Shown here in pieces: positions 1 through 7,752 of a stretch of 64,000 nucleotides of DNA (position 1 is the first letter of the stretch; each line of letters starts with the position of its first letter). Source of the DNA: Paenibacillus sp. FSL H7-0737 (GTDB lineage Bacteria; Bacillota; Bacilli; Paenibacillales; Paenibacillaceae); NCBI RefSeq assembly GCF_000758545.1, contig NZ_CP009279.1:3410001-3474000 (forward strand). Reading direction: 5' to 3'. The position numbers were made by a program, and so were the translations under genes. The notes beneath the pieces were generated by a model. The model worked only from the letters and a program-made list of their open reading frames with translations. It was not told the origin of the DNA and ran no database searches.

Positions 1-233
1 TCGTCTCACTGATCCTAAACAAGGTCAAACTTTAATAGATTTATAGTATAGCTTTCTAGGACTTTATATTAGGTGAAGCGGAAATTGGGAATCCTTCTGT
101 TGTTGCATGATTATAAAGGATGAAGAAGCAAGCACATTGTTACAATCCATGATTACGCCAAAAGATTGTTGGCTTCGAAAATGCCTGTTAATATTGGAAA
201 TAGAATCATCTTTTAGATTGGAGAGTCAATGAT
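1..233. other. Left edge, probable tail of an upstream gene
   Basis: Reading from base 2, fourteen sense codons run to a TAG at 44-46, which could be the last residues of a gene entering from the left; too little remains to name it. The rest of the stretch holds only a 41-codon open frame (107-232) without a ribosome-binding site, which I do not call a gene. GGAGAG at 220-225 is the ribosome-binding site of the next gene. Confidence 0.25.
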
Positions 234-905
234 ATGAAGGTCATTATTTTTGGAGCTACAGGTATGGTTGGTCAAAGCGCGTTACGTGAATGTTTGATGG
301 ATGATAGAGTTCAAGAAATACTTACGATTGGGCGTAAAAAGACAGAGCAGCAACATACAAAACTAAGACAAATTCAACTTTCCAATGTAGCTGAATTATC
401 AAGTATAGAACATGAAATCACAGGTTATGATGCATGCTTTTTCTGCCTTGGGGTTTCCTCTGCTGGTATGAAGGAAGAGGAATATAAAAGAGTAACATAT
501 GATATCGCGCTATCCGCCGGAACAACATTAGCAAGATTGAACCCTCAAATGACCTTTATATATGTTTCTGGAAGTGGGACGGATAGTTCGGAAAAAGGAC
601 GCTCTATGTGGGCGAGAGTGAAAGGGAAGACAGAAAACGATCTGTTGAAGCTACCTTTTAAGGACGCATATATGTTCAGACCAGGTGTGATTCTACCCCT
701 ATATGGCGTACAATCCAAAACAAAAGTGTATCAGATTTTTTATGATGTGATGAAGCCACTTTATCCCTTGCTAAAGAAGTTAAACAGTGTCATTACATCG
801 GAACAATTGGGACGAGCTATGATTCAGGTAACTATTAACGGTTATCCAAGACCCAGAATAGAAAGCAATGAGCTCAAATCCATGATCAGGAGATTAAATC
901 AATGA
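234..905 (+). CDS. NAD(P)-binding Rossmann protein (atypical SDR/epimerase family)
   Basis: A 223-residue soluble protein that opens with a beta-strand and the dinucleotide-binding motif GATGMVG (about residues 7-13), the signature of atypical short-chain dehydrogenases of the NmrA/HTATIP2 type. A Ser-Gly-Ser-Gly stretch near residue 112 and a Lys-Gly-Lys motif about 20 residues later match the region that follows the cofactor fold in this group. The substrate cannot be told. The ATG is preceded by GGAGAG at a normal distance. Its stop overlaps the ATG of the next gene (ATGA), so the two are almost certainly co-translated. Confidence 0.75.
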   Translation: MKVIIFGATGMVGQSALRECLMDDRVQEILTIGRKKTEQQHTKLRQIQLSNVAELSSIEHEITGYDACFFCLGVSSAGMKEEEYKRVTYDIALSAGTTLARLNPQMTFIYVSGSGTDSSEKGRSMWARVKGKTENDLLKLPFKDAYMFRPGVILPLYGVQSKTKVYQIFYDVMKPLYPLLKKLNSVITSEQLGRAMIQVTINGYPRPRIESNELKSMIRRLNQ

Positions 906-1426
906 ACATTATCATTAGACAAGAAAAAGCTCAAGATATTAACGAAGTCTACCATGTAGTCCAAAAATCATTTGAAAATGCGGAACATTCAGATCATGAT
1001 GAGCACAATTTGGTAAATAGACTAAGGAGCTCGACAAAGTTTATTCCGGAGTTATCTCTTGTAGCTGAATATGAGAATAAGATCGTCGGTCATATCCTTT
1101 TTACAGAAATTCTAGTGGGTGATCAAACTCTGGTTGCGCTTGCACCTGTTGCAGTACTACCAGAAATGCAAAGCAAGGGCATAGGGAAGCTACTGATTAC
1201 TGAAGGCCACAAAATCGCAACACAGCTTGGATATAAAGGCTCTGTCGTTTTGGGTCATGATAAGTATTATCCGAAGTTTGGTTATAAAAAAGCTAGTCAA
1301 TTTGGTATAGAAGCACCTTTCGAAGTTTCAGACGATAATTTTATGGCCGTTGAGCTTATAGATGACGGTCTCTCAGATGTCCATGGCGTTGTCGAATACG
1401 CTAAAGAATTTTTTGAAATTAGATAA
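902..1426 (+). CDS. GNAT family N-acetyltransferase (YhbS-like)
   Basis: A 174-residue GCN5-related acetyltransferase. The acetyl-CoA loop is visible as Gln-Ser-Lys-Gly-Ile-Gly-Lys (about residues 96-102) after the beta-strand VALAPVAVLPEM. The later motif GHDKYYPKFGYKKA is typical of the YhbS-like subgroup (COG3153). The acceptor substrate is unknown. It overlaps the preceding gene by four bases and is followed by a terminator at 1431-1473, so 234-1426 looks like a complete two-gene unit. Confidence 0.8.
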   Translation: MNIIIRQEKAQDINEVYHVVQKSFENAEHSDHDEHNLVNRLRSSTKFIPELSLVAEYENKIVGHILFTEILVGDQTLVALAPVAVLPEMQSKGIGKLLITEGHKIATQLGYKGSVVLGHDKYYPKFGYKKASQFGIEAPFEVSDDNFMAVELIDDGLSDVHGVVEYAKEFFEIR

Positions 1427-1430
1427 ACAT

Positions 1431-1473
1431 AAAAAAGTGGAGCAAATGCTACGGCAGTTGCTCCACTTTTTTA
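1431..1473 (+). terminator. Rho-independent terminator
   Basis: Inverted repeat with arms AAAAGTGGAGCAA and TTGCTCCACTTTT, a 12-base loop and a T-run, just after the GNAT gene. Confidence 0.85.
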
Positions 1474-1578
1474 TTTGTTTACAGAATCAATTAACACCTT
1501 TAAAAAAAGGATTGTGGAATATCGAGACTGAAAACGGCTTGACGAACGACACTATCCTGTATAAAATGAAGCAGTGAT

Positions 1579-1610
1579 TTAGTAAATTAGTAAATAAGTA
1601 AATTAGTAAA
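1579..1610 (+). repeat. Four tandem octamers, TTAGTAAA type
   Basis: Copies read TTAGTAAA, TTAGTAAA, TAAGTAAA, TTAGTAAA. The same octamer occurs at 3375-3398 (two exact copies and one degenerate) at the same distance upstream of the intact DUF6530-like gene, so the repeat was part of a duplicated leader. Confidence 0.75.
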
Positions 1611-1623
1611 TAGGAGTGGTGCA

Positions 1624-1715
1624 ATGAAAATACCAACAACGTTTAAACATAATCATGTTGTCATGTTGGAGAGTTTTGAGAAGGTGTAAAAAATAGTAAA
1701 GGATATGGGGAATTA
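1624..1715 (+). pseudogene. Internally deleted copy of the DUF6530-like gene at 3418
   Basis: The first 21 codons (MKIPTTFKHNHVVMLESFEK..) match the N-terminus of the intact protein at 3418-3897 (MKIPTTLKHKPVVVSENYEK..). After a TAA the sequence jumps to a version of the last codons of that gene (KIVKDMGN here, KILKDMGY there) with its stop at 1713-1715. The whole middle, about 130 codons, is gone. The upstream octamer repeats are shared too. The 3' remnant still carries GGGG at 1707-1710, which now serves as ribosome-binding site for the MFS gene at 1718. Confidence 0.8.
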
Positions 1716-1717
1716 AA

Positions 1718-2929
1718 ATGTTTTCTAATCGTTATGTTCGAACAATTATCCTCTCCCGTGTGTTATTGCAGCTCGGAATATGGATCCGGAATTATGCCGT
1801 CCTTCTTTATGTATCTGAATTGACGAATAATAATCCGGTAGATGTATCTCTGATATCAGTTGCCGAATTTGCACCGATCTTTCTTTTTGGTCTTATTGGT
1901 GGGACCTTTGCCGACCGATGGCGGCCGAAGAGAACCATGGTATGGAGCGATTTGTTATCTGGCTTGTCCGTCGGGGTGGTGCTGATTGCGGTCATGAATG
2001 GCGAATGGATTGCGCTTCTTATCGGATCTTTTGTATCTGCCAGCTTATCTCAATTTTCTCAGCCTTCGGCGATGAAACTGTACAAGAGACATGTGCCAGC
2101 TGAACAGCTGCAAGGCGTTATGGCGATGTCCCAAACCCTTGTCGCTGTCTTTACGGTTTTGGGACCCATTATTGGTACGTTTATTTTTATTAAGTTTGGA
2201 ATTCACGTATCTCTGATCCTGACAGCCGTTATGTTTCTGGGCTCTTCGCTTATATTGTCTTCCCTTCCTCGGGATGAAGAAGAACCGAAGTCAGGTAAAG
2301 CCAGCGGCTTCATCAAAGAGTTAACGGCTGGCTTGCGTTACATCGGATCGAGTAAACCCTTAAGAACACTTAGTTTAACTTTCTCGGCGGTGGGATTGGC
2401 ATCAGGGCTAACTCAGCCGCTTCAGATTTTTCTTGTCATCGAGAATTTAGGTAAGGACAAACAATTTCTTCAGTGGCTTGTGATGGCTAGTGGGGCAGCC
2501 ATGTTAGTAGGCGGAACTGCAATAATCGGGATAGCCAAAAAAGTAAGGCCACAGCTATTGCTTTTGATAGGCTTACTCGTCAATGCCGTCTGTACGGTTG
2601 GAATGGGAGCTTCTAAGCAAATTTGGCTGACGATTATTTTCTTGGTGATCAGTGGTTTGTTTTACCCTTGCATTCAAGGAGGGATTCAGACACTTCTTGT
2701 GCGAAATACCGAAGGGGCCTTTATTGGCCGAGTTTCAGGAGCAATCATGCCTATTTTTATGGGAATGATGGTGGTTGGCATGTTCATTTCCGGCTACCTT
2801 AAGGATACGTTCTCCTTGATGGGCGTATTTATGGCGAGTGGTGTATTTGTGATTATCGGTGCGCTTTTTCTGCTTCCTATTGTGGTTAAGATAAGAAGCA
2901 ATGTGGAGCTGGAATCGCTGGGAAAATGA
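1718..2929 (+). CDS. MFS transporter, drug/siderophore exporter type
   Basis: A 403-residue membrane protein with about twelve hydrophobic segments. The MFS loop 2-3 motif is clear (GGTFADRWRPKRTM, about residues 61-74), and the overall form is that of the EntS-like MFS_3 group, single-component proton-driven exporters. The substrate is unknown. The ATG has GGGG seven bases upstream, lying in the tail of the decayed gene remnant before it. The next gene follows 53 bases downstream with its own ribosome-binding site. Confidence 0.85.
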   Translation: MFSNRYVRTIILSRVLLQLGIWIRNYAVLLYVSELTNNNPVDVSLISVAEFAPIFLFGLIGGTFADRWRPKRTMVWSDLLSGLSVGVVLIAVMNGEWIALLIGSFVSASLSQFSQPSAMKLYKRHVPAEQLQGVMAMSQTLVAVFTVLGPIIGTFIFIKFGIHVSLILTAVMFLGSSLILSSLPRDEEEPKSGKASGFIKELTAGLRYIGSSKPLRTLSLTFSAVGLASGLTQPLQIFLVIENLGKDKQFLQWLVMASGAAMLVGGTAIIGIAKKVRPQLLLLIGLLVNAVCTVGMGASKQIWLTIIFLVISGLFYPCIQGGIQTLLVRNTEGAFIGRVSGAIMPIFMGMMVVGMFISGYLKDTFSLMGVFMASGVFVIIGALFLLPIVVKIRSNVELESLGK

Positions 2930-2982
2930 AAATCCAACTACAATTTCCATGAATTTATTATCTAAGATAAGGAGAGAAAGAT

Positions 2983-3342
2983 ATGGATATGAATAAACGC
3001 AAAGAGCTGATCGAGGAGTACAAACAGATTAAGATTTATATGGGTGTTGCTCAAATCAAAAACCAAATCAACGGCAAAATATTTATCGACAGCTATCCTA
3101 ATTTGAAAAACAAATGGCTTACCCTGCAAATGCAGTTGGATTCAGGGAGATTTGCAAATGCCCAGCTCCAGAAGGATTGGAAAGAATTCGGTGCGGATGC
3201 GTTCACTTATGAGGTACTAGAACAGAAGGAGATAGATAAGGTAACTGATATGCGCTGGGAACGGAAGAAAATCTTAAAGCCATGGTTAGAGAAGTTACAG
3301 CCCTACGGAGATAAAGGTTATAACAAACCACGAATTGACTAA
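2983..3342 (+). CDS. GIY-YIG nuclease family protein, small stand-alone
   Basis: A 119-residue protein. The segment MGVAQIKNQINGKIFIDSY (from about residue 20) corresponds to the GIY-YIG core strands in the divergent stand-alone group found in Bacillales, with WKEFGADAFTYEVLE further on. The canonical GIY and YIG triplets are not well kept, so nuclease activity is uncertain. GGAGAG precedes the ATG. Its role in the cell is unknown; the position between an MFS gene and a DUF6530-like gene gives no hint. Confidence 0.65.
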   Translation: MDMNKRKELIEEYKQIKIYMGVAQIKNQINGKIFIDSYPNLKNKWLTLQMQLDSGRFANAQLQKDWKEFGADAFTYEVLEQKEIDKVTDMRWERKKILKPWLEKLQPYGDKGYNKPRID

Positions 3343-3417
3343 CGATGAAATCCAAGATAAGATGAAACCGTCGTTTAGTAAATTAGTAAAATAGTAACTG
3401 GAAGGAAGAAAAAAAAC

Positions 3418-3897
3418 ATGAAAATACCTACAACTTTAAAACATAAGCCTGTTGTCGTATCGGAGAATTATGAGAAGGTTGACGGCCGAATGGCTGGAAA
3501 CACAGATGCGAAAGGTCTTTCCTTAGGATTGGCGCAGTGGAATGATCGAGGAAAGGTCGATATTTCTGCTAAGGTATGGAGATATACCGGGGAAAAATGG
3601 TCCAGACAATCAGAAGAACTGCCTCTTCATCGCGTGCTTGATTTGTCCATTCTAATTTGCCGGTCGTTAGAACATTTCCGCGAAGCGTATCGATATGAGA
3701 ATTTATATGACCCGGAGCAGCCCGTCATCGACAGAGTTGGCTTGCAAGGGGATGCGATGACTGTAGCGGTATGTACAGATAATGAGCGAATTAATGAAGA
3801 TATTAAGCTATTTAATCAAGCTCTTAGCGATGACGATGAAATGATCGGTGAGCGTCTGAGCACGTTATCCAAAATATTAAAGGATATGGGATATTAA
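3418..3897 (+). CDS. DUF6530-like protein, function unknown
   Basis: A 159-residue soluble, charged protein with no membrane segment or signal. I recognise the N-terminal pattern (MKIPTTLKHKPVVVSENYEKVDGR..) as a small Firmicutes family that I believe is DUF6530; no activity is known to me. GGAAGGAAG precedes the ATG. Two TTAGTAAA octamers lie 20-45 bases upstream. A truncated paralogue with the same leader lies at 1579-1715, pointing to a past tandem duplication around the MFS and GIY-YIG genes. A terminator follows. Confidence 0.7.
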   Translation: MKIPTTLKHKPVVVSENYEKVDGRMAGNTDAKGLSLGLAQWNDRGKVDISAKVWRYTGEKWSRQSEELPLHRVLDLSILICRSLEHFREAYRYENLYDPEQPVIDRVGLQGDAMTVAVCTDNERINEDIKLFNQALSDDDEMIGERLSTLSKILKDMGY

Positions 3898-3903
3898 ACA
3901 GTG

Positions 3904-3952
3904 AGTGGTAGTCAAACAGGGCAAAAAAGCCTTCGTGACTGCCACTTTTTTT
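3904..3952 (+). terminator. Rho-independent terminator
   Basis: Arms AGTGGTAGTCA and TGACTGCCACT with a T-run. It also faces the convergent AraC gene and may act in both directions. Confidence 0.75.
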
Positions 3953-3959
3953 ATATAGT

Positions 3960-4901
3960 TTAAAACAATTCCGGCCCCCGTCCAGGAGTGTCTATTGGCA
4001 AAGTATCTTGGATTTTGATTTCATTTCTTAATTTCCGGAAATCTTTAGGTGTTCTTGTTTGATGTTTTTTAAAGGACTGAATGAAGTTGTTAACATGATT
4101 AAAACCAACTCTATGGGCAATTTCAGTTACTGTATAATCAGTTGAAATTAATAGCTCCATACTTTTCTTAATCCGGTACTTTATTAAATATTCATACGGT
4201 GTGATATGAAGGGTCTTTTTGAAACTACGGGTACATTCTGAAACACTTAAATGAGCAGCATCAGAAATATCTTGCAAAGTTATATTAGTTGCGTAGTGCT
4301 GATGGATGAAAGAAAGCATGAGTTGAAGTCGTTCTTGCTGCCTTTTTACGTATTTAGCTGTGTCCTCAAAGGAGAGAGAAATATTAGATATCAAGGTTAA
4401 CCAGAGTTGTACGGTTCTGATAGAAACCTCATATTCCCATCCCCATTTCTTTGGCATATCAAATCTATTCTTCAGCTCCAAAAGCATGTTTAGTACATCT
4501 CTTTGCCATTCAGCATCTCCTTTAATTACTAGAGACAGTAAGGAAGAGTTCGTATAAGGTGATACATAATTTTTTTCCATAGCACTATCTGCATAAAAGA
4601 CCAACAGCTTTTCAGGAAAATTGAAACTCACATACTGACCGTCAGGAGTCAGGTGCGTCGTAACATGAAGGGCACCTTTATTGATGAAAATGGCTTGGCC
4701 ATTTTTCAATTCATAATCAATACCATTCACTTGTATAACTAGTTTACCTTGAGTAACCAAAGTGATCTGAAGTTCTTCGTGCCAATGTAAGTCATTAAAT
4801 CCTCGTCCTTCAGGGATAATTTTCCGAGAGTTAGCTGTGTACATAATGTATGGAAATGAAGCATCAGGAAAAAGAATGTTCTCGTGCAGCAGTTTTGACA
4901 T
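3960..4901 (-). CDS. AraC family transcriptional regulator with cupin sensor domain
   Basis: A 313-residue regulator. Residues about 35-110 form a cupin-like ligand domain (HWHEELQITLVTQGKLVIQVNG..). The C-terminal 100 residues carry two AraC helix-turn-helix units (ITLQDISDAAHLSVSECTRSFKKTL and the later AHRVGFNHVNNFIQSFKKH). The start ATG has GAAGGGA upstream. It is divergent from the EamA transporter at 5053, with 151 bases between them, so it probably controls that gene. The inducer is not known. Confidence 0.85.
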   Translation of the reverse strand: MSKLLHENILFPDASFPYIMYTANSRKIIPEGRGFNDLHWHEELQITLVTQGKLVIQVNGIDYELKNGQAIFINKGALHVTTHLTPDGQYVSFNFPEKLLVFYADSAMEKNYVSPYTNSSLLSLVIKGDAEWQRDVLNMLLELKNRFDMPKKWGWEYEVSIRTVQLWLTLISNISLSFEDTAKYVKRQQERLQLMLSFIHQHYATNITLQDISDAAHLSVSECTRSFKKTLHITPYEYLIKYRIKKSMELLISTDYTVTEIAHRVGFNHVNNFIQSFKKHQTRTPKDFRKLRNEIKIQDTLPIDTPGRGPELF

Positions 4902-5052
4902 CTAATGACGTCCCTTCTAAAATGATGATATTTATATATAATACAACGATATAATGACACAATTTAAACAATGATGATGATATTATTATATCCAATCTTG
5001 ATTTTATCACTCTGTGCACAGGAAGTAGATAGAACATTTTGGAGGATTATAT

Positions 5053-5961
5053 GTGAAATCAAATAAACCGTCATATCCGTACATTTTGCTTTTTATTAGT
5101 ATTTTATCTATTTCGATCTCTTCCATCATGATAAAATTTTCAAATACTCCCACCTCTGTAGCCGGCATGTATAGATTGTTTGCTTCTGTAATTTTATTGC
5201 TTCCTTTTGTATCATGGAAAAAGCTTCGCTGTCTGGAGATGAGTAAACAAGATTGGAGTATTGTTTTCTTAGCGGGTCTCTTTCTTGGGTTACACTTCTT
5301 ATTTTGGATGGAGTCTTTAGTTTATACTTCAGTTGCAAGCTCTATGGTGATATTATCATTGCAGCCTTTATTTGTAATGATTGGTTCATACTTCATCTTC
5401 AGAGAACGGGTAAATGTGGTAAACATTCTTTGTTTAGTGATTGCTCTTCTGGGTTCAATAGTTATTGCTTGGGGAGACTTTGGAGTTTCTAGAGTGGCGT
5501 TAATAGGAGATGGCTTATCATTATTAGGAACCGTTTTTGTATCAGCGTATATGCTGGCAGGACAAAAAGTAAGTCATAAAATAGGAGCAAGTTTATACAG
5601 TGTTATTGTTTTTTTCCTTGGCGGAAGCGTCTTGTTAATCTACAATTTGTCAAACGATTTCTCTTTGATAGATTATAACTCTTCGGACTGGATCTATTTC
5701 TTTTTACTCGCATTAATCCCAACTATTTTGGGACAATCTATTATTAATATGTTATTGAAATCTTTAGGTGCAACTACTATTTCTGTAGGGATTATTGGTG
5801 AGCCTGTTCTCGCCATAATACTAGCTTATCTATTCTTGGGAGAAACAATCACTAGCTTTCAATTTATAGGAGGGATGATGACTCTACTCGGCATGGGGAT
5901 GTATTTCTGGGTAAAAGCCGTCAATTACACTACTGTTAAATATCAGAATCAAAGTAGATAA
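5053..5961 (+). CDS. EamA/DMT family transporter
   Basis: A 302-residue protein with ten predicted membrane segments arranged as two EamA repeats; the first repeat ends near residue 140. Typical signs are SSMVILSLQPLFVMIGSYFIFRE in the first and TTISVGIIGEPVLAIILAYLFLGE in the second. These carriers export or import metabolites or amino acids; the substrate cannot be read. The start is GTG with GGAGG eight bases upstream. Expression is probably governed by the divergent AraC regulator at 3960-4901. Confidence 0.85.
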   Translation: MKSNKPSYPYILLFISILSISISSIMIKFSNTPTSVAGMYRLFASVILLLPFVSWKKLRCLEMSKQDWSIVFLAGLFLGLHFLFWMESLVYTSVASSMVILSLQPLFVMIGSYFIFRERVNVVNILCLVIALLGSIVIAWGDFGVSRVALIGDGLSLLGTVFVSAYMLAGQKVSHKIGASLYSVIVFFLGGSVLLIYNLSNDFSLIDYNSSDWIYFFLLALIPTILGQSIINMLLKSLGATTISVGIIGEPVLAIILAYLFLGETITSFQFIGGMMTLLGMGMYFWVKAVNYTTVKYQNQSR

Positions 5962-6003
5962 GCAAATAAATTAAGAAAATATCATTTAAAGGGAGAATGC
6001 TAT

Positions 6004-6335
6004 ATGGCTATTATTGATGATTTTTGAAACTGGATATTCGAGTTGGAACAATAATTAAATCTGAATTCTTCGCCGAAGCAAAAGTTCCTGCGATCAAGCT
6101 TGAGATTGATTTTGGAGATGAGATCGGAATAAAGAAATCTAGTGCACAAATTACTAGAAGATATGTGGCTGAAGATATTACCGGAGAACAAGTAATTGCG
6201 GTAGTCAATTTTCCTCCTCGACGAATTGCAGGCTTTAAGTCAGAGGTATTAGTCCTTGGAGGTGTACCTGAAAAGGGTGATGTAATTCTATTGAAGCCAG
6301 ATATGAAACTGCCTAATGGAACACCCATAGGATGA
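6004..6335 (+). CDS. csaA: CsaA, tRNA-binding chaperone-like protein; frame broken after codon 7
   Basis: The body (from TTG at 6024: [10 protein letters not shown]... SSAQITRRY... [21 protein letters not shown]) is unmistakably CsaA, a small OB-fold protein of the Trbp111 type that binds tRNA and has been linked to protein secretion. The usual N-terminus MAIIDDF is encoded from ATG 6004, with AAGGGAG eight bases upstream, but that frame meets TGA at 6025. Reading the five-T run at 6021-6025 with one extra T rejoins the frames exactly and gives the family length of about 110 residues. Translation from TTG 6024 alone would lack a ribosome-binding site. This is either a real minus-one mutation or a homopolymer read error. 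Confidence 0.75.
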
Positions 6336-6578
6336 TTTTTCAGAAATATAATTAAGTCTAATACTTAACTAGTTGGTCCCCTAAAAATGTCCCCTCTGTT
6401 CAATAATGCTCAGTTGCGGATAATTCAATTATAATTGTTTTTACTATCCAGTTTATCAATACTATCTGGTAAGCTGTACGTAAATTGATCGTATTAGGAA
6501 ACGAAAGGCTAAGAAAATTTTGAAGTAGTCCTCAAAGGATACAGATCTGAGACTATTCGATTTATAGGAGTTGAAGCA

Positions 6579-7505
6579 ATGGTGATGTATGAGAAACCCA
6601 AATTGGCCATAAGTGAAATTGAAAAAGTATTAGAGAATCATCTTGGGCCTGGTTCAACTGAGATTAAACCGCTTTCTGGCGGCAACATAAGTAATGTGTT
6701 TTCATTCAACCACGAAGGGAAGGGGTATGTTGTGAAATTCAGTAATCTGGAAGGAGCATATGAAACGGAACACTATGTATCCCATTTGCTCTCAGGTCAA
6801 AACATCCCTTTCCCCAAATGTTTGGCGATAGGGAGAATTAACCAGTTAACCTATATAATCATGGAACGAATGGAAGGACGGAATCTATCCGATTTCACAG
6901 CAGAGGAACAAACTCATCAGTTGCCTGAGATTATTAGTATTTTGAAAAAAATGGCTGAAGCAGATATTGGGTCAACTAACGGCTATGGGTGGATCGCTGC
7001 TGACGGCAACGGATCCTATGTATCATGGAAAGACTTCGTCGTTGCCGTAAATGCAGAGGATCAAAGGGGAACATTCTGGGAGAACTGGCATGATCTCTTC
7101 CGTACTTCTTGCTTGGAGAGAGATGTATATGAAGAAATATACGGTCGGTTGATGGACTACGTACCCTATAATGAATCGTACAGAAGCTTTATACACGGAG
7201 ATTTTCAACAGTGGAATATTTTGTCCGATGGAACACGAATTACCGGCATCATCGATGGGAATTGCATGTACGGTGATTCTCTCATAGACCTTGCGATTCT
7301 CGATCGGCATATGCCGTGGAGTGATGTCATTAAGACATATCAAATCAATCAAGAGAAAGCCAGCATAAAGATACCTTATTTTAAAGAGCGGCTAATGGGA
7401 GCTTATTATTTCAAGGGGCTCGACGGACTACGCTTCTATGCTAAAATGGGATGGAACGATGCTTATCAGAACACACGGCAATTTCTTTTAAATCTGAATC
7501 CTTAA
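6579..7505 (+). CDS. Aminoglycoside/hygromycin phosphotransferase-like kinase (APH family)
   Basis: A 308-residue protein with the APH kinase fold. The glycine-rich loop is LSGGNISNVF (about residues 25-34), the ATP-binding lysine lies in YVVKF, the catalytic loop is HGDFQQWNIL (about residues 207-216) and the metal-binding motif is IIDGNCMYGDSLIDL, one residue off the usual ID(W/F). It resembles hygromycin-B-type kinases, but Bacillales carry many such proteins of unknown substrate, so resistance is not established. AGGAG lies eight bases before the ATG. It stands alone and is followed by a terminator. Confidence 0.7.
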   Translation: MVMYEKPKLAISEIEKVLENHLGPGSTEIKPLSGGNISNVFSFNHEGKGYVVKFSNLEGAYETEHYVSHLLSGQNIPFPKCLAIGRINQLTYIIMERMEGRNLSDFTAEEQTHQLPEIISILKKMAEADIGSTNGYGWIAADGNGSYVSWKDFVVAVNAEDQRGTFWENWHDLFRTSCLERDVYEEIYGRLMDYVPYNESYRSFIHGDFQQWNILSDGTRITGIIDGNCMYGDSLIDLAILDRHMPWSDVIKTYQINQEKASIKIPYFKERLMGAYYFKGLDGLRFYAKMGWNDAYQNTRQFLLNLNP

Positions 7506-7570
7506 CGTCAGGATACATAACTTGAAATCCCAAACAAGTCCAGTATTGATTCTAAATGACATAAAAAGAT

Positions 7571-7606
7571 TGAGAGCCCCCATTTGTTTAAATGAGGGCT
7601 CTTTTA
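7571..7606 (+). terminator. Rho-independent terminator
   Basis: Arms GAGAGCCCCCATTT and AAATGAGGGCTCTT followed by TTTATTT. Confidence 0.85.
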
Positions 7607-7752
7607 TTTATGGAGTGCTGTCTGATACTAGCTTCAGACTTACAATCTGTAATATTTGCACCTGGACTTGTCATTAATCCACTATCTAGAGCTTTGTCCA
7701 ACTTGATAAAATGTAAGCGCAATCATAAAATAATCGATTGGAGGAGTACGGC

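Noticed and set aside
1362..1577. A 71-codon open frame over the end of the GNAT gene and its terminator
   Set aside because: It overlaps a strong terminator and has no ribosome-binding site or recognisable product.
1579..1610. Short tandem repeats that could suggest a CRISPR or mini-satellite
   Set aside because: Units are 8 bp without spacers, and only four copies exist; a duplicated leader explains them.
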